Shown here in pieces: positions 47,804 through 55,886 of a stretch of DNA of 64,000 nucleotides. The stretch's first letter is position 1, and the number at the start of each line of letters is the position of its first letter. This stretch comes from Isosphaera pallida ATCC 43644 (lineage in GTDB: Bacteria > Planctomycetota > Planctomycetia > Isosphaerales > Isosphaeraceae): NCBI RefSeq assembly GCF_000186345.1, contig NC_014962.1, forward strand, positions 2,504,450 to 2,568,449. The letters are read 5' to 3'. A program made the position numbers and the translations under genes. The notes beneath the pieces are model-generated. The model saw only the letters and a program-made list of their open reading frames with translations. It ran no database searches and was not told where the DNA came from.

Positions 47804-48664
47804 ATGACCATGGATCCCTCCACGTCTCATCGCTCTTCATGTGAAGACCCGCATCCCGTGAACCGAGCGTTTCCACCCCGGCGCAAGCTCCAACGGGACG
47901 CCGAGACCCCGGCGCGGCGGGTGTGGGCGATTTCCGACCTTCATCTGGCTCAGGCGGGGGGCGGCAACCGCGACTACGAATCGCGCCGGCCCGACCACTT
48001 GAAACGGATTGGGGACCAATGGCGAGCTGTGGTCCAACCCTCCGACCTGGTCCTGCTGCCGGGGGATGTGTCGATGGCCAAGACCCACCGCGAAGTCCAA
48101 CCCGATCTCCGTTGGTTGGCCGGGTTGCCGGGTCGTAAGGTGCTTTCGCCGGGCAATCACGATCGTTGGTTCAGCTCGGCGGCGGCGATCAAGTCGATGC
48201 TGCGGACTGATCAATGGGCGGTCCACGCCACGGCGGTCCAGGTCGGCGGCGTCATCGTCTGCGGAGCGCGGTCGGCCCCCGTGCCGCCAGAGGATCCGTC
48301 CGACCCTTCAAACTGGTCAGCCGTGACCTGCCGTCGCCTCGCCGAGTTGGAAACAGCGCTGGAACAGGCCCAACGTCTGCGTGGCGACCACCCGGACGCC
48401 CCGATCGTCGCCCTTTGGCATCACCCCCCCTTCGATCTCCATCGCCGTCCCGGCCCCTGGGTCGAGGCGATGGAGCGTGCGGGGATTGATTGGTGCTTGT
48501 ATGGTCATCTGCACACGGAAGGACAGTGGCAGGCCGCACCAGGGGGACGCATTGGCACGATTCGGTACGCCTGCGTGGCGGCCGACGCCCTGGGATTCCG
48601 TCCTCTCAAGCTCTGGGACTGGGAGACGACGCGGCCCCACCCCAACCCGGCTCCGGCTCAATAA
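47804..48664 (+). CDS. Metallophosphoesterase
   Basis: A 286-residue protein; starts at 47804 or 47810 are favoured over the ATG at 47537, whose extra 90 residues look unstructured. The di-metal calcineurin-like motifs are in order: SDLHLAQ, GDVSMAK, GNHDRW, WHHPPFD and GHLHTEG. DRW and the RRPGPWVEAMERAG segment suggest the bacterial subgroup of unknown substrate (phosphodiesters or nucleotides). There is no signal sequence. Its 3' end overlaps the end of the convergent lipoprotein gene by seven bases. Confidence 0.85.
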   Translation: MTMDPSTSHRSSCEDPHPVNRAFPPRRKLQRDAETPARRVWAISDLHLAQAGGGNRDYESRRPDHLKRIGDQWRAVVQPSDLVLLPGDVSMAKTHREVQPDLRWLAGLPGRKVLSPGNHDRWFSSAAAIKSMLRTDQWAVHATAVQVGGVIVCGARSAPVPPEDPSDPSNWSAVTCRRLAELETALEQAQRLRGDHPDAPIVALWHHPPFDLHRRPGPWVEAMERAGIDWCLYGHLHTEGQWQAAPGGRIGTIRYACVAADALGFRPLKLWDWETTRPHPNPAPAQ

Positions 48665-49416
48665 CCCAGACCCTCGCGGATGCGGGCCAGGATGGTTTGT
48701 TCGAGTTGGGTATCGCGTCCCTGAGGAATCCAGCGTCCAGGCGCGTTGCGGGCGACCCGGGTTCCGCCCCCACCGGCGGTTTCGAGCATCGGCTCGGCGG
48801 TGCCGAAGTTGGAGGGGACCAGGGTGAAGTCGTCGTCGAGATTCAAATTTGTCAGGCCGGCGGGGTTGGGTTGCTCGACATCCTCCAACTCCTTGTAAAC
48901 CTCAACCTTAACCAGAGTTCCCGTGGGCGAGGGCTGGACGGTGACCACCGCGAACCGGCGGATCGACTGCAAGGTGGCCTCGACCCGGTCGCGCAGGGTC
49001 ACGGTGTCGCCTCGGAACGGCTCCAAAAGGGTCGCCGAGTTGAGCGGCTTGGTGACGATTCGTCGCGCCAGGCGGTTCTCCGACTCGATCTCGAAATACT
49101 CATCCAGCACGTTGACCGACTGTCGCCAGACGGTCTCGAAATCGCCGATCGGAATGGTCAGAGGGTTCGGGCTGACCCCCCAATCGCCCACCAGTCCGGG
49201 AGTGCTGGCGCAACCGCTTGAAAACAGCATCAGAGCTAGCCCCAGGCCCAGGTGGAGTCGGCGCTTTGGTTTCGAGAATCTTGAGCGACGCTGGAGCCTC
49301 AGCAGGTTGGCCTGGATTATGACCAACCCTCGGGTCTCGGGATGCGATCTCCGCGTCAGCCACGAACCAACTTGGGTGGCGGCCCGACTGTGGGCCGCGA
49401 TCTCCGCCGGGATCAT
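48658..49416 (-). CDS. Putative lipoprotein of unknown function
   Basis: A 252-residue frame in which the true start may be later. A basic stretch and [14 protein letters not shown] (Cys69) form a lipobox-type signal, so the mature part is anchored in a membrane facing the periplasm. The mature part ([56 protein letters not shown]) resembles the beta-rich outer-membrane lipoproteins of planctomycetes. It ends with [20 protein letters not shown]. The first 68 residues before the Cys are too long for a signal, which points to an internal start near 49326. No function can be assigned. Confidence 0.65.
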   Translation of the reverse strand: MIPAEIAAHSRAATQVGSWLTRRSHPETRGLVIIQANLLRLQRRSRFSKPKRRLHLGLGLALMLFSSGCASTPGLVGDWGVSPNPLTIPIGDFETVWRQSVNVLDEYFEIESENRLARRIVTKPLNSATLLEPFRGDTVTLRDRVEATLQSIRRFAVVTVQPSPTGTLVKVEVYKELEDVEQPNPAGLTNLNLDDDFTLVPSNFGTAEPMLETAGGGGTRVARNAPGRWIPQGRDTQLEQTILARIREGLGY

Positions 49417-49669
49417 CGGTCGCTCCTTCCGCGCCCTGGCCGGAGCGCTCGTGTGGAGGCCCCGGGTTCCTGGTCATTGCACCATCCTGATCTCAAGGCC
49501 GGTCGAGCAGGTTGCAGATGGCGTTTTGGCCCAAAACGCTCCATCGAACAAGGCCACTTTAAGCGAGACGCCAAACCGTCTGGACGGACCAGACGGTTTC
49601 GGTATCCTCAAACACGCCTCGGCAACGACGCCGATCAAGGAAGATCGCCCCGGCCAAGGAGGATCGCCG

Positions 49670-51420
49670 ATGACGGCTCCCCCCCCCCGAGTTCGCCCCA
49701 CGATCCGGCTCACAAGCCTCATTCGGCTCCCGTTCCCGTCTTCGCCGCCCACGACCTCATCCGACGGGTCGAGGGACTGGGACGGCCCCGCATCCTGGTG
49801 CTGGGCGACCTGATTTTGGACCGTTACATCTGGGGACGCGCCGAGAGAATCAGTCAGGAAGCCCCCGTGCCCCTCCTGCGCGCCGACGCGCGGGAACACC
49901 GCCTGGGCGGAGCGGCCAGCGTGGCGGCGATGCTCGCGGCGCTGGGGGCCGAGGTCGGTCTGATGGCGGGCGTCGGCAATGACGCCGAAGCACGTGTCGT
50001 CCGTGACCTTTTGAGCGCCTCTGGAGTTCGCGACGATCACCTCGTCGAACTCGACGACCGCCCCACCACCCTCAAGGAACGCTACATCGGCCGCGCTCAG
50101 GACCGCCACCCCCAACAGATGATTCGGGTCGATTACGAAGTCCGCGACCCGATCACCCAGGACGCCCTCACCCGGCTGCTCGACCAACTCGATTCGGCGG
50201 TGGCTTGGGCCGATTTGGCGCTGATTTCGGACTATGACAAGGGAGTTTGCACACCTGAACTGCTACGCGCGTTGATTGAACGTTGCCGCGCCGCGGGGAT
50301 CAAGGTCGTCGCCGACCCGATCCGTTCCGACGACTACGCCAAGTACCGCGGGGTTCACTGCATGACCCCCAACCGTCTCGAAGCCCAACTGGCCACCGGA
50401 ATGAGCATCCGAACGCCCGAGGACGCCTTGGAGGTAGGGCGACGGTTGGTCGAAACCCTGGAGATGGAAGCAGCGCTGGTGACTCTAGACCGCGACGGCA
50501 TCGCGGTGGTTCACGCCGACGGACGGCGGGCGGTGTTGCCCACCCGTCCGCGACAAGTGTACGACATCACCGGGGCCGGCGACATGGTGCTAGCGATGGT
50601 CGGCTTGTGTCTGGCCGAAGGAGCGGATTACGACGAGGCCGCTGCCCTAGGCAACGTTGCCGGCGGCCTGGAGGTCGAACGCATCGGCGTGGCCACCCTA
50701 ACACGCGAGGACATCCTCCGCGACCTTTGGGAGCATTGCCCCCGCGCCTCGGCCAAACGTCCCGAACTGCCCACGCTGCTCCGCGAGATCGAGCGTCGTC
50801 GAACCAGCGGTCAAACCATCGTGTTTACAAACGGGTGTTTCGACCTTTTGCATGTGGGGCATGTGCGGTTGCTGCGCCAAGCCCGCGCTCTGGGTGACTT
50901 CCTGGTGGTGGGGCTCAACTCTGATCTGAGCGTGAAGCGACTGAAAGGACCATCGCGACCAATCCTCTCGGAGCGGGATCGGGCCGAGGTTCTGGCAGCT
51001 CTGGAATGCGTCGATGCTGTTGTGGTCTTCGAAGAGGACACCCCACTTAATCTGATCGAGTCGATTCAACCCGATGTGTTGGTCAAAGGCGGCGACTACA
51101 CGCTGGGCCAGGTAGTGGGCCGGGACGTGGTCGAGGCACGTGGTGGGCGGGTCGAACTGGTGCCACTGGTTCCGGGCCACTCAACCACTGGCATGGTGCG
51201 CAGACTTGACACCGGCACGTCTCCGACATCCGCGGTCTCGGCCTCGGCCTCGGCTCTAATCCTGGGAGCGTCGTCGTCCGCGTCAGCCACGCCGTCAGCC
51301 GCCCCGACCACCGAGCCGCATCGAATCGACAGCCCGTTGATTGCCCACACGCCCGAGTCCTCGCCGCCCAGCCCCAAAGCCGGACGCATGACCCCCAAAC
51401 GGGTCCACCAGGCCGATTGA
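49670..51420 (+). CDS. hldE: HldE-like bifunctional heptose kinase/nucleotidyltransferase, start frameshifted by a C10 tract
   Basis: The body of the gene (from about 49690) reads in frame as a ribokinase-fold domain ([49 protein letters not shown]) followed by a cytidylyltransferase/adenylyltransferase-type domain ([20 protein letters not shown], HxGH motif), the layout of HldE/RfaE, which makes ADP-heptose for LPS. The ATG at 49670 has a perfect AAGGAGG seven bases upstream but lies in another frame; a run of ten C at 49679-49688 separates them, and one more C would join them. The frame of the body itself is open from 49342, but that extension looks non-coding. A low-complexity tail of about 60 residues ends the protein. 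Confidence 0.85.
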
Positions 51421-51581
51421 GGCAATCCTCGTTCTCGCCCCAGACGCCGCCCCACAATTCAGGGGGGGCAGAAACAAACTGGTTCGACGGCAGGGTTGGG
51501 AGGGCTTACGATGGCTTGGAGAACCGCTTGTGCCCACTCCAATCGTCGCCCTTCGACGCCACTCCCACGGAGACCAAGCCG

Positions 51582-52793
51582 ATGTTGACGCGACCCACCA
51601 CGATGATCCACTCGATCCATGTGGAGAACTTCAAGTCGCTGGTCGATTGCGACCTGAAGCTGGCTCCGCTGACCTTGCTGGTCGGTCTCAACGGCGAGGG
51701 GAAGTCGTCGGTGCTGCATCTGTTGGACTTCCTGGGACAACTGATGCGCGGCGACATCAAGGGGTGGCTCGATAGGCGGAAATGGACAAGCGGCGACCTC
51801 ATCTCGAAGTTCAAGCCAAACCATCCCATGATCAAGTTTCGATTAGATATCGAGGTTGATCGACAACGTTTTCTTTGGAGCGGCGAGTACGACCATCGGG
51901 AACACGCCTGTCTCACCGAGACGGTTGATTTCACCGACGAGCATGGTGAACACGATGAAATCAAACTGACCGATCCGACCGAAACAGAACAAACGTCTCG
52001 ATGTTTGTTTCCCAAGGTGATTTTTCAATACCAAGGCTCGATCCTGTCTCAAATCCGCTTCGATCCCGAGCCCGACCACGAGAAACTACGGATTTTGAAA
52101 CCCTTCGTGATGGCCATGAAGCGGGTTCGGTCGCTGGATCTGCTCTCACCTTCGGCGATGCGGCGTCGTGCCCGAGAGTCCGACGGCTCAATCGGACCGG
52201 AAGGTGAACAGCTTTCGGCATTTTTCCATGAACTTAGCCAGGAGACCCGCGAGAAGCTCGAAAAGCAGCTTTCCGAGGTTTACGGTCGCAAGATCAAGAT
52301 CGAAACCAGCGTCATGAAAGCGGGTTGGAAAAAGCTCGAAGTCTTGGAAACCTTCACGGCGTTGAACGATCCCATCACAATCGAATCGCGCCATGTCAAC
52401 GATGGCCTGCTGCGGCTCCTCGCGATTCTGGCCGAATTGGAGACCGACAACACGCTGCCGATGTTCGACGAGATCGAAAATGGCATCAACTCCGAATTGA
52501 TCGCGTTTCTGTTGGAGCGGTTTCGGGATTCCGGCAAGCAAATCCTGGTCACGACCCATTCACCGATGATTCTCAATCATTTGGAAGACGACTTGGCCCG
52601 CGAAGGCATAATCTATATGTATCGGGATGATCAAGGATTTTCACATGCGAAGAAGTTCTTCGAGATTCCTGCAATGGCGGAGAAACTCAAGGTCATGGGG
52701 CCAGGAACCGCGTTTGTGGATACCGACCTCGCACGATTGAGGGCAGAGATTGAGGCAGTTGCGGTGGAGGTTCCTGAGTGGAGCGGGTCATGA
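51582..52793 (+). CDS. AAA ATPase, first gene of a putative defence pair
   Basis: A 403-residue protein from the ATG at 51582 (GGAG nine bases upstream); an ATG at 51603 is also possible. IHVENFKSL opens the domain, as in SMC-like/ABC-type AAA15 ATPases, Walker A GLNGEGKS is at 35-42, and FDEIENGIN (295-303, Walker B) and VTTHSP (323-328, H-loop) follow. The 240 residues between include a region at about 200-240 that could be an arm. OLD-family, AriA and AbiL-type ATPases share this plan. Its stop overlaps the next gene's ATG as ATGA, so both proteins are made together. Role inferred. Confidence 0.8.
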   Translation: MLTRPTTMIHSIHVENFKSLVDCDLKLAPLTLLVGLNGEGKSSVLHLLDFLGQLMRGDIKGWLDRRKWTSGDLISKFKPNHPMIKFRLDIEVDRQRFLWSGEYDHREHACLTETVDFTDEHGEHDEIKLTDPTETEQTSRCLFPKVIFQYQGSILSQIRFDPEPDHEKLRILKPFVMAMKRVRSLDLLSPSAMRRRARESDGSIGPEGEQLSAFFHELSQETREKLEKQLSEVYGRKIKIETSVMKAGWKKLEVLETFTALNDPITIESRHVNDGLLRLLAILAELETDNTLPMFDEIENGINSELIAFLLERFRDSGKQILVTTHSPMILNHLEDDLAREGIIYMYRDDQGFSHAKKFFEIPAMAEKLKVMGPGTAFVDTDLARLRAEIEAVAVEVPEWSGS

Positions 52794-53545
52794 ACCTCTT
52801 GGTCTTGGTGAGCGGCGAAGGCCCAACCGACATGGGAAAGGCTGGCCAACAAGCATCGGAACCCTGTTGCGGCAAGGACTTCGAACACGGACCAATGGCG
52901 GTTTTGGTGGATCGTCTTATCGAGAGATTTTATAGTTTTTCTCCGATTAAGGAAGGTTTGATGTATTTTGTGTCGAGAAAGGAGCTTGAGAACAAATCAA
53001 AGAAATTGAGCAAGGCCAATCAGGGGAGACGGGAATTGCCCAGTCTCAAGGTTCCCAAGGAGACCGCGTTTTTCTACAACCAAACCCGCGCTTTGGCAAC
53101 CTTTGCGAATGAACTCGCGAAGATACACAAACAGACCGTTATCGCTGTCTTGTTTCGTGATCTCGATCCCAAGCAATCAATGAATCATCGGCAACGGCAG
53201 GACCGATGGAAATCGATTGTCTCTGGATTTAAGATCGAGGATTTTGAATTCGGCATCCCCATGATACCCAACCCTACCTCGGAGGCGTGGTTGATCTGCC
53301 TTTTCCAGGACCAACCCTACGTCGGCTGTCAAGACATGGAGAACCGCACCTCCGAATCGCTCAAGGATCAGTTGAACACGTTGGTGGGCGTCAAGGCGAC
53401 TCGGGACATCCTCGTGGAGCGACTGGAGCGAACGCCGCCCAATTTCGACCGCCTGTCCAGCGCCATGATTAGCTTTAAAGTGTTCCATGACCGCGTTCAA
53501 GAAGTGCTGGAATGTCTCCCTACCACCAGACCGACGCCTGGTTGA
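52790..53545 (+). CDS. TOPRIM-like protein, second gene of a putative defence pair
   Basis: A 251-residue protein; GGAG stands about six bases before the ATG at 52790. The opening LLVLVSGEGPTDMG (Glu10) is the acidic strand start of TOPRIM-type folds, LFRDLDPKQ (Asp124, Asp126) gives a DxD motif, and NPTSEAWL (161-168) matches the strand with Glu seen in OLD-like and DUF4276/RloB-like nucleases. A pair of Cys is at 26-27. Bases 52920-52990 are visibly AT-richer than the neighbourhood. No characterised family is named with certainty. A nuclease controlled by the upstream ATPase is the simplest inference. Confidence 0.65.
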   Translation: MNLLVLVSGEGPTDMGKAGQQASEPCCGKDFEHGPMAVLVDRLIERFYSFSPIKEGLMYFVSRKELENKSKKLSKANQGRRELPSLKVPKETAFFYNQTRALATFANELAKIHKQTVIAVLFRDLDPKQSMNHRQRQDRWKSIVSGFKIEDFEFGIPMIPNPTSEAWLICLFQDQPYVGCQDMENRTSESLKDQLNTLVGVKATRDILVERLERTPPNFDRLSSAMISFKVFHDRVQEVLECLPTTRPTPG

Positions 53546-53604
53546 GACGTCGGCCCGGTGAGAGGTTTCGGGACTTGTTCAATAGGCGCAATGATGCCGT
53601 TGGA

Positions 53605-55701
53605 TCAGTCGGCCTGCAGTTCCACCACGGCGGGCGCCTCGGCGTTGGGAATCAGACGCACGTTGAAGATGCGACTGCGAGGTTGGCAAAAGCCCTGCGA
53701 CTTTTGACAGACGAACGCCCCGACGGAAACCACCAATCGCAGTCCCTCCGCCGGCGCAACGAAGTCGGTGGGCAAGGTCAGGTCGAAGGCGACGGTTTCG
53801 GCAGGCGGCCGCACTTCGCCGAAGGTTTCGAGCTTCGGCTGATTGATTGACTCGATCAGATATTGAATCGCCGTGTCGGGACCGAATTCCATGCCTTCGG
53901 GTAACGGGAGGGTCACTTGGAACCGCAACGAACCACCAGGAGTCAGCGGGGCCGGGGTGTCGGCTGCGTCCAAGGTCTTGGCCAGGGCGAAGGTTGGTTT
54001 GACTCGGAGGCGAGCCGGCGGTTCGACCCCTTCCAGAGTCAGAGCCCGAGCTTGACGACTCTTGAGGTCGAAGGCGACGACGCGGTGGTGGTTGGTGTCG
54101 GCGATGTAGAGCATATCGCCCGCCACCGAGACCCCGCCCGGTTCATAGAGACGACCCGGCTCCTCGCCGTCGCCGGGCTGGCCGTCACCCACCAGGGTGA
54201 TGATCGTTCGAGCCTTCAGATCAAGTTGTTTGACTTTGTTGTTATAAGTGTCGGCCACGTACAACACGCCACGATCGAAAGCGACTCCGAGGCAGTGTTG
54301 CAACCGCGCCTGGGCGAGCGGCCCGTCCACGTCGCCGAAGACAAACAGCCCGCGACCAATCAGGGTCGAAGCTGTGCCGGTTTTGAGATCGACCCGACGA
54401 ATGCCCGAAACCTCCGAGTCGGCCACATAGACCGCTGGTCCCTGGTCGTCCACTCCGAAGTCGATGCCGCTAGGCTGCGCGTAGTTGGCTTGATTGGCTG
54501 GGCCGTCCACAATATCCTCACGCCCGGTGCCAGACCAAAGCCCGATTTCCCCCTTACTGAAGTCATAGTCCCAAATTTGGTGTGGACCGGCCATCGCAAT
54601 AATCAAACGATCCTCATCAGGAATCTTGACGAGGTCCCAAGGGCTGTTCAACCCCGTTGTTTTGGCCGGCCCTCGCACCCCCCAACCGCGATGATAGGTC
54701 TGCTTGCCGGTGCCCGCGACGGTGGCGACCGTCCGCGTGGTTAGGTTAGCTGCGCGGATCGCGTGGTTCTCGGTGTCGGCGACGTAGAGCGTCTCGCCCA
54801 CCAAGCGAATTCCCTGTTGCCGGTTGAAGCTCGCGGTCTCGAACGAACCATCAGCGAACCCGGTCGCGCCTGAGCCGATCACATCCAGACGCTTGCCTTC
54901 CAAGTTGGTTACGACGATCCGATTGTGTCCGGTGTCGGAAATGAACAAGCGTCCGCCCTGGGCGTCGGCCAGCACTTTGCCGGGATAGAGCAGCTTGCCG
55001 TCGTGCGGCTTGTCGCTTTCGGGGGTGAACACCAGAGGGGTTTCGTTGAGCGTACCGTCCTTGCGGGCCTCCTCAATCAGCTTGCCGATTACTTCGTCGA
55101 GCGCCTCGCGGTGTCCCTCGCCCGAGGCGCGGCCCACAAACCGCCCTTGGGCGTCAATCAACGCCAAGGTCGGCCAGCTGCGGACTCCAAAATAACTCCA
55201 AATACGCTGATCCGCGTCGTTGACCACCGGATGTTTGATTCGATACTCAGCCACCTTGCGGCGAATGTTCTCGGTGTCGCGTTCGGCGTCGAACTTGGCG
55301 GTATGGACCCCGATCACGACCAGTTCGTTGGGGTATTTCTTCTCCAGGTATTCGAGGTCGGGGATGACATGATGGCAGTTGATACAACAATAGGTCCAGA
55401 AGTCGATCAAGACGATCTTGCCCCTGAGGTCGCTCAATTTGATGCGGTTAGCGGTGTTGATCCAAGCGATGCCGCCGTCGAAGGCGTTCGGATCGACTTG
55501 AACACGTTCTTGGCTCATAACGGCGCTCGCGGAGACGGGGGAGGAGGGGAGGGAGGCACCGCTCCAAACCGGGTTGGCCACGCCAAACCACCAGGCCGCC
55601 AGCAACGCGGCTACCAGGGCCGCGCCGCCCAGCAGCCGGCGGGTCGTGGTCGAGGGTCGCAAAGGAGTGGAGGGCGGGGAAACAACGGGGTCGCGGGGCA
55701 T
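53605..55701 (-). CDS. NHLRC2-like thioredoxin/NHL-repeat protein, copy 1
   Basis: A 698-residue protein from the ATG at 55701. An N-terminal helix (about 25-42) is a signal or anchor. The thioredoxin-like domain spans about 75-215 with YCCINCH (Cys105, Cys106, Cys109) in place of WCGPC. Six NHL-type propeller blades follow from about 235 to 545 (LFISDTGHNRIVV, LYVADTENHAIRA, LYVADTYNNKVKQ, LYIADTNHHRVVA). The C-terminal beta domain ends with CQKSQGFCQPRS. This is the layout of the animal protein NHLRC2. It is about 185 bases downstream of its paralogue on the same strand, with probable shared transcription. The reaction is unknown; disulfide exchange is inferred. Confidence 0.85.
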   Translation of the reverse strand: MPRDPVVSPPSTPLRPSTTTRRLLGGAALVAALLAAWWFGVANPVWSGASLPSSPVSASAVMSQERVQVDPNAFDGGIAWINTANRIKLSDLRGKIVLIDFWTYCCINCHHVIPDLEYLEKKYPNELVVIGVHTAKFDAERDTENIRRKVAEYRIKHPVVNDADQRIWSYFGVRSWPTLALIDAQGRFVGRASGEGHREALDEVIGKLIEEARKDGTLNETPLVFTPESDKPHDGKLLYPGKVLADAQGGRLFISDTGHNRIVVTNLEGKRLDVIGSGATGFADGSFETASFNRQQGIRLVGETLYVADTENHAIRAANLTTRTVATVAGTGKQTYHRGWGVRGPAKTTGLNSPWDLVKIPDEDRLIIAMAGPHQIWDYDFSKGEIGLWSGTGREDIVDGPANQANYAQPSGIDFGVDDQGPAVYVADSEVSGIRRVDLKTGTASTLIGRGLFVFGDVDGPLAQARLQHCLGVAFDRGVLYVADTYNNKVKQLDLKARTIITLVGDGQPGDGEEPGRLYEPGGVSVAGDMLYIADTNHHRVVAFDLKSRQARALTLEGVEPPARLRVKPTFALAKTLDAADTPAPLTPGGSLRFQVTLPLPEGMEFGPDTAIQYLIESINQPKLETFGEVRPPAETVAFDLTLPTDFVAPAEGLRLVVSVGAFVCQKSQGFCQPRSRIFNVRLIPNAEAPAVVELQAD

Positions 55702-55886
55702 GGATGCGGATCTCCGGGCGTGAAGTAGGGTGGGGTGAGGGTGAGGAACCTGGTGGGGGGGGTTGGGCGTCGGCCATCGTGGAGCGGGCCGATGGGACCA
55801 AGGTTTCAGCGAAGGCGGCGCAGCGCCGCGCCGGTCTCCTTGTCTTTGGTCGTGGTTGTTGGTTTGGGTTCCGGTTCGGAGGGGGC

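Noticed and set aside
49342..49669. Upstream extension of the hldE frame to 49342
   Set aside because: It is Arg/Pro/Gly-rich, unconserved-looking and overlaps the lipoprotein gene's start region; the ATG with a ribosome site at 49670 is a better start.
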